Source: Diphasiastrum complanatum (Eukaryota; Streptophyta; Lycopodiopsida; Lycopodiales; Lycopodiaceae). Taken from it: a stretch of 61,716 nt of DNA. Made by a program: the position numbers and the translations under genes. Where the stretch lies: contig MU833065.1 in assembly GCA_029204225.1 (NCBI GenBank), forward strand, positions 1-61,716, read 5' to 3'. The notes beneath the pieces were generated by a model. That model ran no database searches. It was not told the origin of the DNA and worked only from the letters and a program-made list of their open reading frames with translations. Below, one piece after another: positions 51,906-61,716 of the stretch (positions are counted from its first letter, which is position 1; each line of letters begins with the position of its first letter).

Positions 51906-52385
51906 ATCTGTGCACTTGATTGTTGTGAGAAATTGGTTCTCCCTTGCAATCTTGAACTTCACAATGACATCATACACTTCATATTTCCTCTTTAATAGAT
52001 ATACCCAACAATATCTACTAAAATCATCAATGATAGTTACATACATCTTAACTCCACTATTGCTAATTGTAGTAATTCCATGAGTATCTAGATGTACAAC
52101 TTGAAAAGGCTTTGTAGATCTAGTATAAGGTAGTCTATGTGACTTTGACAAAGCACAAGACTCACCAATCACAACTTGCTTTTTAGCCATTACCTCCAAT
52201 GCTTTGAAGTTGAGGTGCCCCAACCTCTTATACCAAACCTCTTGCATGGATATTTTCTCACTTGCCACACACCCAACTTGGTTAGCAATAACACAATCAT
52301 CTAGTTTGAATAACTTCCCTTGTCTTTTACCTTTTGCAATCAAGGCATCCTTCCTTTCGATCATACAAGCATCTCCATCATGTTA
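51905..52385 (-). pseudogene. copia pre-integrase/integrase fragment, minus strand
   Basis: Minus frame: GKRQGKLFKLDDCVIA, VWYKRLGHLNFKALEVMAKK, ESCALSKSHRLPYTRSTKPF, VVHLDTHGITTISNSGVKMY, VTIIDDFSRYCWVYLLKRKY. It has the first catalytic Asp (HLDTHG for the usual SDVCGP-type context). The zinc-binding CxxC is shortened to one Cys. Flanked by a head-on junction at 51905 and by gypsy gag near 52385. Confidence 0.85.
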
Positions 52386-52389
52386 GAAT

Positions 52390-53175
52390 TACTATTCATG
52401 GGCAATGCTCCATCTGGGTTTTCCATAATTGTTCTCAAGTTTCTGCATTTGGACTAGAGTCATGGACAACATGGTGTGCTCTCTGTTCTCGAGGTTCATC
52501 AACATCTGATCCTTCGTCCTCTTTGCGGATGGCATCAAACATGGCTTGTTTTAATGATGTGTATTCATCATTAGATCAAATTTCATGTCTGATCCATCTT
52601 GGGAGTCCGACTAGGAACCAGATGATGAACATAGACTTTGTGGGTTGTTCTTGTACCTGACTTTTTAATCGTTTAAATCTTTCAATATAGTCACGTGCTC
52701 TTTCGTCTTTTTTTCATTTTGATATTGCTTAGTTTGACAAATGGACTCTCAATCAAACGAAATGGTTTGAATCGCTTGATGAAGGCTTCTTTCAAGAGTG
52801 ACCAATCTTGTTGATCTTCATGATCCAGGTTGAAGAACCATTATCGTGCTCGATCGATCATGGTCATCGAGAAGAGTTGTACCATTGCTTCTGGAGATGT
52901 CTCACCATAGACATCACAAGCATTCTCAAAGACTTGGAGAAATCTTTGAGGATCAAAATTTCCATTGTACTTAGGAAGGTCTAGATTGGGCGTGCGTTTT
53001 TCAGTACGAGGACCGTGATTGGCAAAAGCCCCATTTAAGTGAGCTCTTGCATGAGAGGACTCGACAGCATGAGATTGTGGTTGATCGTAGGCAACGTCAG
53101 CTCGCATAGGCTCCCATCTCTTGAAAGGGTTTGTGGATGGCTCATGGACTTGGGATTTCATTCGAGAGTACATGT
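52390..53175 (-). pseudogene. Ty3 Gag fragment
   Basis: Minus frame: PNLDLPKYNGNFDPQRFLQV, FENACDVYGETSPEAMVQLF, DRAR then a stop, WFFNLDHEDQQDWSLLKEAF, IKRFKPFRLIESPFVKLSNI. This is the retrotransposon gag domain. Frameshifts and stops follow toward 52400. Confidence 0.8.
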
Positions 53176-53540
53176 TGTATCTTGCCTACTTTGTGGAAGG
53201 AGATATCATCTCTGGTGGGTAGTCCTCTATGAAATTAGGATCGTAAGGACAATCCATATGGAAAGTCTAGAGTACCTTAGGATTGGAAAGTCTAGAGTAC
53301 CTTAGGATTGGGATCTTCTTGGACTCTTTGTTTCTTGTTGTTTTTTTTGTTTTTTGTTTTGTTTTTTACACTTTGGATGAAAATATATCAAGGTATATAT
53401 ATCAGAGTATAGTGATCTGTATATATCCAAATGGCACATTATCAAGGTGCTGGTATTGCAAAAGGACTTAGCTGATAGTTGTGGCCATTGGCTAGTGGTA
53501 AGGTCTAGTCAAATTTAGAGTTGACTTCCAATTGACAGCT
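53176..53540. other. non-coding with small tandem repeat
   Basis: aagtctagagtaccttaggat is repeated twice in tandem at about 53261-53308. A T/G-rich run lies near 53340-53370. No gene. Confidence 0.5.
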
Positions 53541-53554
53541 CGGTTGCGATGTCA

Positions 53555-54090
53555 ATGCAATGACTTGGCTGAGATTTGAAAACTTTGTTCGATTGAGATG
53601 ACACTGCAAAGACTCGGTTGAGATCTAAGTGATGAATTTGGTCGAGATTTAAGAGAAACACTGGGTCGAGAATGGACAGAAAAATTCGGTCGAGATCGGA
53701 CTAAAATGTTTGGTCGAAACTTGAGTGAGAGATTTTTGGTCGAGATCTGAGTGAGATATTCGGTTGAGATCTCAACGGGATATTCGGTCAAGATCTTAAC
53801 GGAGAGACTCAATCGAGATCTTAACGGAGAGACTCAGTCGAGATCTTAACTGAGAGACTCGGTCGAGATCTTAACTGAGAGACTCGGTCAAGATCTTAAC
53901 TGAGAGACTCAATTGAGATCCTAATGGAGTACTCAGTTGAGATCTAAGTTATGGCTTCGGTTGAGATTGAATATGGACTCGGCTCAGTCCAGACGTAAGT
54001 CATGGGACTTGGCCAAGTGCGGAATGTGAAGAGTTGGTTGAGAACGGAGTCATAAACTCGATCGAGACCAGAGTGACAGACTTTGTTGAG
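53555..54090. repeat. 25-bp minisatellite
   Basis: The core 53790-53940 has exact 25-base spacing of AGATCTTAAC at 53791, 53816, 53841 and 53866, unit GAGATCTTAACTGAGAGACTC plus GGTC. Toward both sides the units decay but keep '(t)cggt(c/t)gagat'. About 20 units. The minus strand is open over 53552-53812 and would read as a Ser/Arg-Pro-Asn repeat, taken as a by-product. Confidence 0.9.
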
Positions 54091-55010
54091 ATGGAGCACG
54101 TGAGACTTCAAGAACCTATTTGCTAGCACAGATAGTTTGGGTTTGTGAGTGTGTGTGTCTGTGTATTGGTGGAAATGGCACCAAATGCTCACAGATTCCT
54201 ACTGAGAATCTATGAACACAATTATTTTTGGTCTTTCATGATTTTCTTATCTCTGGAAATCGGGTGTTTCTGCCCGTTCCAGGTGGTTGACTTCTTAGAT
54301 CTTTAATTGTGAGATTAAAGCCCGATTAGACAGACAGATTATTGTTTGTTATAGTATGTTTCCCAGTCTGTCAGTGTGATGCTCAAGATTCGTTCACTCC
54401 ACATGCATGCACACAAATTACACATGCAACTGAAAACCATTCACCAACAGATCTGCGTGCAATACAGGTGAATAACCAAATGGTTCTTGCTACTAACTAC
54501 TTCTAGAATTTTAGAAAGAGACAAACAAGATGCTCAGATTAATCTATAAATTCATAGAACAAAAAACAAAAAAACAAAAAACTAAATATTAACAAGCATA
54601 ATGACAATCCAAGAATCAAGAAACACCCACCTCTTGATTCTTGGATAGCCCAAGAACATCAAGAACTGAGATGTCAGGGATATGCAAGATCTACACCGCA
54701 ATCTGAGCCTGTTTAGTTTACTTGTATGCTGAAACTACTTCAAAACGAGAATAAGAAATCTATTTCACTCTAATCCACATTACACAAATGAAAGAAAGCG
54801 GAAAATTTAATCTATTCCACAACCACAATCAAGAAATGGAAATGCATATTCATAAAAGCATCACTCAAGAAAACTGTCATGAACAAGGAGCTTCAAGAAT
54901 GGCAAGAACTCGTGGAGGATCTTCTTTATTCAACAAGAGCAAATGACATTACAAGTAAAGCTCCCTCACAAGAGAGGGGGGCTCTTAAATAGACTATGAG
55001 GCTGCCCATG
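54091..55010. other. no gene recognised
   Basis: A GTGTGT run near 54150-54165 and A-rich runs near 54555-54590. One inverted phrase 'cccacctcttgattcttgga / tccaagaatcaagaaacaccc' lies near 54610-54650, forming a short hairpin. Nothing coding. Confidence 0.4.
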
Positions 55011-55168
55011 TGGAGCCTAAGTGGCAGTTCCACTAATTTACAGATTCCAAGTGGAATTAGCTCTTCCACTAGAGGTCACCATCAAAAGGTGGAGCCTAAG
55101 TGGCAATTCCACTAATTTAAAATTCCAAGTGGAATTAGCTCTTTCACTAGAGGTCACCATCAAAAGGT
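55011..55168 (+). repeat. 79-bp tandem duplication
   Basis: tggagcctaagtggca starts at 55011 and 55090, each unit ending ccatcaaaaggt. Inside each unit, TTCCACT...AAGTGGAA make a short palindrome. Confidence 0.9.
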
Positions 55169-55477
55169 GGCTCACTCTAGTTTATTTAAGAGGGGCCTAC
55201 ATTTATTACATCGCCTAGAAATACTACTAGCTCCTACATGGTCATTCTTTCTCTGGGATTCACCATGAGGCTCACATGATTTTGAACTATATTCCTAGTT
55301 AGTAATTCTCAGCTCTCATCTTCATCCTCCTCTCTTCCTTTTGAGACCTCCTCGATCAAGGGTGAGAGGTGCTCTTTATAACAGCTCAGCTTGGATTGTT
55401 GGCAGATTCTTTAGAATCTGCCAACAATTGGATGGATGTTAGCTTACATTAGACATTTTGTTTTGGCATAAGTAGGA

Positions 55478-56433
55478 TTAAAAATTGCATTTTAGCGATA
55501 GATTGAGAGTGATTTTGCTTGATTTGAGTGGATCTTCTAGTTTGAAATCTAATTTGATTGTTGAGCAGGGAAAGCTAATCAGATCATCAATCTTAAGATC
55601 CATTTGGATCTGAGAAATCAGCTTCTTCTTTTCATTGTTGTATTTCAAAGTTCGACAGTCCTTGATTTCGTGGCCAGTCCTCTTATAGTATCTATAGAAA
55701 AACTTCTGCATGGGTTGAAATGATGAAGAGCTTGAATTCGATCCTAAACTGGAATTTGGTCCAGACTGCATGTTTCTCTTCTTGTCAGTATAACCTAACT
55801 TTGTAGATCTCTTGGATCTAAACTTCTGCTTTTTCAAATATAGAGCTTGAGGATCCGATTTTGAACCTGAGGAGGATGCAGATCTTCTGATCTCCTCTTG
55901 TAGGAGTAGCAAAATTACTCTTGACAGAGTGAGGTGCTCTTGGGTAGAAATTGCCATTACCCAATTTTCGTAGACTTCAAGTAGACTCGATAGTAGAGTC
56001 ATGAGTGCATCAGAATCTTCTATGACTGAGCCAGTTGCAGTCATCTGCTCTATAAGATTTTTGAACGTGTTGAGATGACTCGAAACACTTTCTGTGTCAG
56101 ACATCCTCAAGGTGAAGAATTTCTTCCTCAAGTGTAACTTAGAAGTAACATCTCTGATATCATAGAGAGTTGCTAGGATGTCCCATGCATACTTAACACG
56201 TATGTGGCTAATTTGAGTATCCTTGATGTTGAGAGTGATCATGGCAAATGCTTTGCCATCTCTCAGTCTCCACTTGGTGAAGTTGGCTGCATCTCCTTCT
56301 GGTTTGAGCTCTGTGCCATCAATGTGTCCCACAGTTCTTTGGCTTGAAGTATAAGCTTTATCTTGAATTTTTTGAGATGGTAGTTATCTCCATCGAGTTT
56401 GTCAATGAGAGATGAACTAAATGATGGATCCAT
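55478..56433 (-). pseudogene. copia Gag with lost zinc-knuckle cysteines
   Basis: ATG at 56433 (MDPSFSSSLIDKLDGDNYHL, KKFKIKLILQAKELWDTL); a frameshift near 56300; then FTKWRLRDGKAFAMITLNIK, WDILATLYDIRDVTSKLHLR, HLNTFKNLIEQMTATGSVIE, LLQEEIRRSASSSGSKSDPQ. The nucleocapsid knuckle reads FYRYYKRTGHEIKDC: two of the three Cys are Tyr. Ends at TAG 55478. A gag scrap of the same family is at 26402. Confidence 0.88.
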
Positions 56434-56550
56434 TCTGGTTGAACGAGATCGTTGGTAGAAACAACGATGGCTGCACATTTTCTAGAGAGACGTCTTGGTA
56501 GAAATAAGACTGATAAGCTATAGTAGAAATGCAGATTACTAAAATGTCTG

Positions 56551-56560
56551 CTCTGATACA
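56551..56560 (-). promoter_or_regulatory. primer-binding site, initiator tRNA-Met type
   Basis: Minus strand TGTATCAGAGC (one G missing or changed against TGGTATCAGAGC) directly after the LTR end TTTTACGACA. Confidence 0.7.
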
Positions 56561-56885
56561 TGTCGTAAAACGTGAGGATGACCGGTAGCAGAAGTTCGAA
56601 GCTTTGAGGGTAGGCGTGTAGGAACGGAAACGCAACAATTAGCAATAGAAATATTCAAGAAGAATGATTCATATAGAATTGCGCAAATGAACAATATAGT
56701 ATTGAGACAAAATTGCACTCTGATTAATATCAATAATGAGTACAATGGCTTGAAGTAATAACTTCAACTTGCTGAGCATGATAACACTGGCTACAAATAA
56801 CTTTGATTGTGTTAAGACAATACTTTGATTATCAACACAAAAACAAAAACTCACTCATAGCTTGATTCAGCTAGTATATATTAAC
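56561..56885 (-). repeat. copia 5' LTR
   Basis: Ends ...CGTTTTACGACA at the PBS. A TATA-like TTAATATATACTAG lies near 56870-56885, so U3 probably extends further right. About 190 bp match the LTR piece at 26550-26740 in inverse orientation. Confidence 0.65.
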
Positions 56886-57539
56886 AAGTGTGCTCAAAAA
56901 TATCTTACAAACATTGAATGCTAGTTACTCCAGTCTTTGTATATGTACAAAGTTGGTAACTGCCCTTGGGATATTTGGCTGTCCAGTTGTTTTTAGGGTT
57001 GATGATAAGTTGGCAACATCGGTCCGCCACTATGGAGAAAACCCGAAAAACTCGAAGGTGCCCTTAAACTGAAAGTATGTAAATCCTGAAGGTGCCTCTA
57101 GAGCGAAGGTAGGAAAAAATACGAAAAAGACGAAGGTGGGCCTGAAATGGATTCTAAAGCATTCTGGCCACTGTGTCGCATTTTTTGCGAAGGTGCAAAA
57201 AAGGTGAAGGTGCCTTGGTTAGTAAGATCCATGAGTTTGATCCTGATTCAGTCCTATCTGTCTACGAAGATGTCGAACCTGTCGAATCTTCCAGACAAGC
57301 ATCTAGTCGCAGATGGGTATGCAATGAGGTCGTGATTTTTGACTCGCCTTTCGCGTCACGTCGCCGCACTAGACAACCATCGTCACTGCGCTACCACCCC
57401 CTGCTGCCACTCGCTCTGCACTTCCTATTCTCCAGTCTATTGATGCTTCCCTAGCCTCCGCTTCCTCACAGGGTCAGTCTATGACCATTGGACCAACAAT
57501 TCCAATCATAGCTGGCAAAGCCGCCTCTCCTCCAGACAC
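56886..57539. other. LTR remainder and unassigned sequence
   Basis: Contains several GAAGGTGCC units (57050-57210) resembling 24450-24480. Plus ORF 57173-57454 includes VLSVYEDVEPVESSRQASSR and RRRTRQPSSLRYHPLLP; not recognised. It may be the start of the relic that follows. Confidence 0.3.
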
Positions 57540-58674
57540 TCAAGCCACTTCACCAAACACGTAGTCGTTCATGTATATGTTTGATGATTCTGATCCTTTG
57601 TGGGCAAATGAACTTTTTGTGATGCCTCAGAGCCTTGGACCCTTTGAACCCCAATCCGTTGGAAAAGGATTTGATCATTTTCATGATGCTGCTAATGTTT
57701 TTGATCCATCCTTTCCGATCAATCAACAAAATCAAGCAGATCAGACACCAGATACCATCAGGTCATCCATGTAGTCAAATCACCGAAGTAGTTCAACGCC
57801 ACGATGCCTGACTGATATGAAGAAGAAGACCTCTTTGATGAAGAAGAGCCACTGGCATGACCTCAACGCCAAACAGGCACCGCACCTACAGTTCCTATTC
57901 TTGCTGCTGCTGTTGCCACACCTTCAGCACTGGTGGATTCTGGTGATGCACTTGGTTTAGTTTCTAACCTTGCATGCATGATCCAGTTTATGCTGGATAA
58001 GAAAAAAGAAATGAATAAGAGAATTACTAATTTGGGCTCAAAAAATACTTTAATCAGTCAAAAGATGATCCAGCTAGATCATGAGCTCAAAGTTACAAAA
58101 CAACATGAGGCAAAGTTCGAGGCAGAGATGAAGAAAGCCCAAAAATCAATCGAAGCTCTAGTAAGCTATGTGGCAACTCTTCAGAATACACTAACTACCA
58201 CGTAGGATCAAGTAGATCAGCCGTCCAAGATGCCAAACAACAGGTGTTGTTGTTTCAGGGGCTGCGCAATATCGTGAAAGGCTTCAAGGTGAATTGGATG
58301 TGATTACCCTTGAACGTGACACATATATTCGGATGCAAGTACCTGATCGTCTAGTCTCACCAAAGGAGATCAGTTATCAAGAAGGTTGAGACTTATCGAG
58401 TTTCATTGGCAGGATTCCAAAACCGATTTGATAAGCTCAAACTTACATCATCGACCGAGTTGGCCAAGGCCAAAGCAATAATCAAAGTTTACGAGAAAGC
58501 AGTTGTTCAGGTCTTGTAATCGAATCCTCAAATCACCGTTTTGGTTATGCCTCAATTCTCACCTCAACAACAGGTTTGGCGAGGAATGGATGCTAGACTG
58601 GATCAAGGAAAAGATGGAGATACTATAGAAGGAATACCAGATGCACCGACCAAGGAAATAGACAACTTTTAAGG
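57540..58674 (+). pseudogene. coiled-coil coding relic, unknown family
   Basis: Plus-strand pieces: MYMFDDSDPLWANELFVMPQ (57571 onward, TAG at 57772); an Ala/Val-Pro linker near 57880; then an open stretch 57933-58205 with strong heptads (KKEMNKRITNLGSKNTLISQ, DHELKVTKQHEAKFEAEMKK). After a TAG, frames continue with TLERDTYIRMQVPDRLVSPK, FQNRFDKLKLTSSTELAKAK and a TAA near 58670. Probably one protein of over 300 residues broken by several mutations. No transposon motif; possibly an accessory ORF of an element or a host pseudogene. Confidence 0.4.
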
Positions 58675-59412
58675 ATCCAAAGCCATAGCTTGAAATCTTG
58701 GTGAAGAGGAGAGAGGAAGAGGAGGCGCGAGGGTCACGCGCATGGAGGTGGGCCTGTCACGTAGTGTATGGAAGGGTCCAGCGGGCGGAGGAAACCCGTT
58801 AGACATCCGAAATGATACATGGTCTTCCGATCATGAATATTGAGGATCAATGGTGGCGATCGATTACTCCGGGAGTGATCTAGGACCGTGGATTTGTAAT
58901 GGGCCACTAGATGGCAAGTGAAGAGGGTTTGAAGGGGTTTGAAGCACAAAGTCACCCTTCTCTTCATTAAAAATCTTAAGTTGAAAGAGACCCTAAAGGT
59001 TAAATTCATTTGAAAAAATGTTTTACTTCAAGTTGAAGAAATAGTCCATTTTCTTCAAAGGCCCTTATCTTTTAGCTCTTTTCTCCATTTAGGGCCGTCC
59101 AAATGCAAAAATCCTTCAAATTAAGGGCAGGAAAGGACTGTACCCTACAAGTATGGTACCTAAAAACATAGAGATTGCTGCGGAGAAAGTGTTCGGAGCG
59201 CGCCAAAAGTCTTTTCACCATTCTAGTGAGCAAGTAGTTGGGAGTTGGTGACGAAGGACATTTCGGAGGACGACACCGATTTGGCAGAAAAGCGGTGAGA
59301 GGTCCTGAAACTTTTTTGGTCAGACCTTAAAGTTGACTTTTAGAAGTCTAAATTGCTCTATAAGCTTGTCATTGGGCCTCAGTAAGGCGCTATAGGAGCA
59401 ATTTTTGTTGAA
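58675..59412 (+). other. non-coding; probable leader of the copia element
   Basis: No gene. GC-richer at 58720-58900. By comparison with the family member at the left edge, about 775 bases before gag should be leader, but no PBS was found here. Confidence 0.4.
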
Positions 59413-60613
59413 ATGGCAGGATTGGGGGAAGCCGTGCTTGGAGAAGCTAGTAAATTGGACGGGGTATCCAATTATAGCATTTGGAAATTCAAAATGAAAA
59501 GTATTTTCATGGAAAAAGAGCTGTGGGACATCGTCACTAGGGTGGAACAATGGCCACCTACAACTCCAGCCGATATTCGTGCATTTGACAAAAGGGCGCA
59601 GAAGGCCTTATCCTTGATAAATTTGTCAATGAAGGATCATGTCATTGCCCACATAAGTGAAGCTGTATCAGCAAGTGGTGCTTGGGATGCACTCAAGACA
59701 CAATTTCAGATGACGAACCCCTCTCGAATGATGTTTTTGAGGACCAAACTCATAAGTGTTTTCATGGAAGAGAATGAGGGCATAGGGTCCTATTTTACAC
59801 GAATAAAGGAGCTACAAGACCAGTTGACAGCTATTGGAGAGCCAATAAGAGACGTTGAGCTAGTTTACACAACTATGCATGGCCTATCTAAAAATTTCCA
59901 AATGTTTGCAAGTGGCATTGCTTCGAGGGAGAGGCTACCAACATTTGAAAATCTTCACGACATCATCCTACAAGAGGAACAAAGGCGTGAAGTGGTAAAA
60001 ACTCACATTGGAAGATCAAGCAATGCTAGCCAAAGGGAAGCATAAATACAAGAAGCAACCCAAGAAGTCGAATGTGGAGGATGACAATCAAGGATCCACA
60101 TTAGGCAAGAAGAGGAAAGACAACTGTTTCTATTGCCAAAAGCCTAGACATTGGGCAAGGGATTGTCGCAAGAAGAAGACGGATATTAAGAGGGGCAAAG
60201 TGAAACAGTTGACCAATTTTGTCGAGGAAGAGAATGATAGTGACGAAGATCAAGGCACGACAGCATTAGCATCGCAACATTCCATTGATCACATGCATTG
60301 GTACATGGACTCAAGAGCAACGAGACACATGACTGGCAACAAATCATGGTTTAAAAACCTGGAGCTTACTGGTGATGGAGATAGAGTTGGGCAGGTGAAC
60401 GACGATGAGTGCCAAATTCATGGAGTTGGTGCAGTGCCTATTCAATTTCCTGATGGACATGTGAAGGTAATTGAAAATGTGTTGTATGTTCCTGGTCTTC
60501 AAAAGAGTCTTTTATCTGTTGGTACAATGACAAATCATAAGTTGAAGGTGGAGTTCAACAACAAGAAATGCCAAATCAAGGATGTGAAATGGGGATTTTA
60601 CGGTGATTGCTGA
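59413..60613 (+). pseudogene. copia Gag and protease
   Basis: ATG 59413: GEAVLGEASKLDGVSNYSIW, KAQKALSLINLSMKDHVIAH-type gag core, FASGIASRERLPTFENLHDI. Frame change near 60020; then a knuckle CFYCQKPRHWARDC (Gly replaced by Arg) and the protease site WYMDSRATRHMTGN, with DSR in place of DSG. VLYVPGLQKSLLSVGTM closes the protease. The DSR change alone would disable cleavage. Confidence 0.9.
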
Positions 60614-61716
60614 TGGCTTTAGGGATAAAACTTGTGGTTTGTACAAGTTAAATGTTGTTGTTACGGAGTGCAATGTGTTAGCATCTACATCTATATCACA
60701 AAGTGATTTATGGCATAGATGTATGGGGCATTTGAACTTTTAAGAGCTTGAGGCTACTTCGTGAGCTCAAGATGGTAACAGGTCTACCTAGCTTGGATGA
60801 CAAAGAAGAGTCCATTTTCAAGGAGTGTGTGCTAGGCAAGTTACACAGGAAGAAGTTCAACAAAGAAGGAGCAACAAGGGCAAAACGAGTGCTTGAGTTG
60901 ATACACTCTGACCTATGTGGGCCAATGAAGGTAATGTCTATTGGTAAAGCATTTTAATTGCTAACCTTCATTGATGATTACTCACGAAAGACCTGGATCT
61001 ACATCGTTAAGCAGAAGTCTGACACATTTGGATGCTTCAAAAGCTTCAAAGCATTGGTGGAAAATCAGTCAGGTGCTAAGATCAAGATACTTAGGGCAGA
61101 TCGTGGTGGTGAGTATCGTTCCACAAATTTTATTGATTTTTGCAAGGAGCATGGCATTAAACATGAGTTTGAAAAGGTTGATACACCTCAACAAAATGGG
61201 ATAGCTGAAAGGAAGATTCATACTATTGTCGAAGCAGCTAGGGCAATGATGACACATATGGGAGTTACTGATTCTTTATGGGGTGAAGTTGTCAAAATTG
61301 TTGTGTTCTTGCAAAATAGAAGCCCTACAGTTGCCGTACATAATCGCACACCCGAGGAGGCATTCACTGGTACAAAGCCTAAGATGGATGGGTTGCGAGT
61401 ATTTGGATGCCGAGTCTATGTTCACATACCTAAGAGCGAGAGAGCCAAAATGTAGGTAAAGGCCTTGAAGTGCATTTTTACAGGTTATGATGAACAAACC
61501 AAGGGATATAGATGTTATGATCCAGATGGGCTATGTGTGCACATAAGCCGCGATGTCTTATTTGATGAAATCTATAGATTTGGGGATGAAGAAAAGGATA
61601 ATGATGAGCTATGTAAGCTTCTCAAGGAGGATGAAGTAGTTCTACCACCACCAGAAGATCATGATGATGATGATGAGGAACGTGGTACTCCTCCCACCAT
61701 AGAGATGAGATGGAGA
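60614..61716 (+). pseudogene. copia pre-integrase and integrase
   Basis: LWHRCMGHLNF then a frameshift; ECVLGKLHRKKF, LELIHSDLCGPMKVM (first Asp), a TAA after GKAF, LTFIDDYSRKTWIYIVKQKS, ILRADRGGEYRS (second Asp), VDTPQQNGIAERKIHT (Glu). It ends with KMDGLRVFGCRVYVHIPKSE and a TAG at 61453, then KGYRCYDP and SRDVLFDE, and an acidic tail at the window edge. The catalytic residues are all kept. Confidence 0.9.

Larger units (their letters stand above)
59413..61716 (+). mobile_element. Ty1/copia element, 3' end cut by window edge
   Basis: Plus strand gag, zinc knuckle, protease, pre-integrase and integrase, running off the window. Same family as the left-edge element (shared SKLD..SNY..WKFKMK, ASGIASRERLPTF, RHMTGN, GVGAVPIQ-type blocks). 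Frameshifts and stops in each part. Confidence 0.9.

Noticed and set aside
53552-53812. Minus-strand ORF with Ser/Arg/Pro/Asn repeats
   Set aside because: It is the translation of a 25-bp minisatellite (a multiple of neither 3 nor a conserved codon register over the array) and has no start context or homology.

Overview
This is a land-plant nuclear window, AT-rich and densely packed with LTR retrotransposons. The evidence is plant-type Ty1/copia and Ty3/gypsy elements primed by initiator tRNA-Met, one intron-rich plant defence-type gene, and no bacterial, organellar or rRNA/tRNA signal. The species cannot be fixed from sequence. A large, repeat-rich genome such as a seed-free vascular plant would fit, but that is a guess.

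One host gene looks intact: a minus-strand, four-exon gene (28466-33046) for a 257-residue protein of the barley 'pathogen-related protein' (PRP) family. Its exons are in phase without a stop, its last intron appears to be a GC-AG intron, and its introns hold a large foldback element, a miRNA-like hairpin, a GA microsatellite, a tandem duplication and an orphan exon-like ORF on the other strand. A second, heavily broken minus-strand coding relic (22.7-24.1 kb, with an F-box-like stretch) and a plus-strand coiled-coil relic (57.5-58.7 kb) are not recognisable as transposon genes.

Layout: 1-4.5 kb, copia element (minus) cut by the window edge. 5.6-7.5 kb, old Ty3 chromovirus debris. 7.5-12.45 kb, a younger Ty3 chromovirus (minus) with 3' LTR, intact integrase-chromodomain ORF and degraded gag-PR-RT. 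12.45-16.5 kb, opposed Ty3 pieces with two LTR types (A and B) in inverted positions. 16.5-17.4 kb, Ty3 RT fragment and a ~205-bp tandem repeat. 19.0-22.4 kb, two copia elements tail to tail. 25.2-27.3 kb, copia gag, LTR and RNase H fragments. 28.4-33.3 kb, the PRP gene. 35.4-38.5 kb, a Tat/Athila-like Ty3 3' half with integrase, a separate archaeal-type RNase H ORF and two further ORFs. 39.2-40.5 kb, copia gag, PBS and a 580-bp LTR carrying (CT)51. 41.8-50.4 kb, a Tat/Athila-like element (minus) with gag, PR, RT and a probable 3.7-kb LTR. 50.4-53.2 kb, copia and gypsy fragments in opposed orientations. 53.5-54.1 kb, 25-bp minisatellite. 55.5-56.9 kb, copia gag, PBS and LTR (minus). 59.4 kb to the end, a copia element of the same family as the one at the left edge.

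Most transposon genes carry frameshifts or stops. Apart from the host gene, the window is mainly a record of nested insertion, deletion and inversion. The unusual features are the 3' ORF cluster behind the Tat-like integrase, the modular LTR-A/LTR-B chimera, and the hairpins inside the defence-gene introns.
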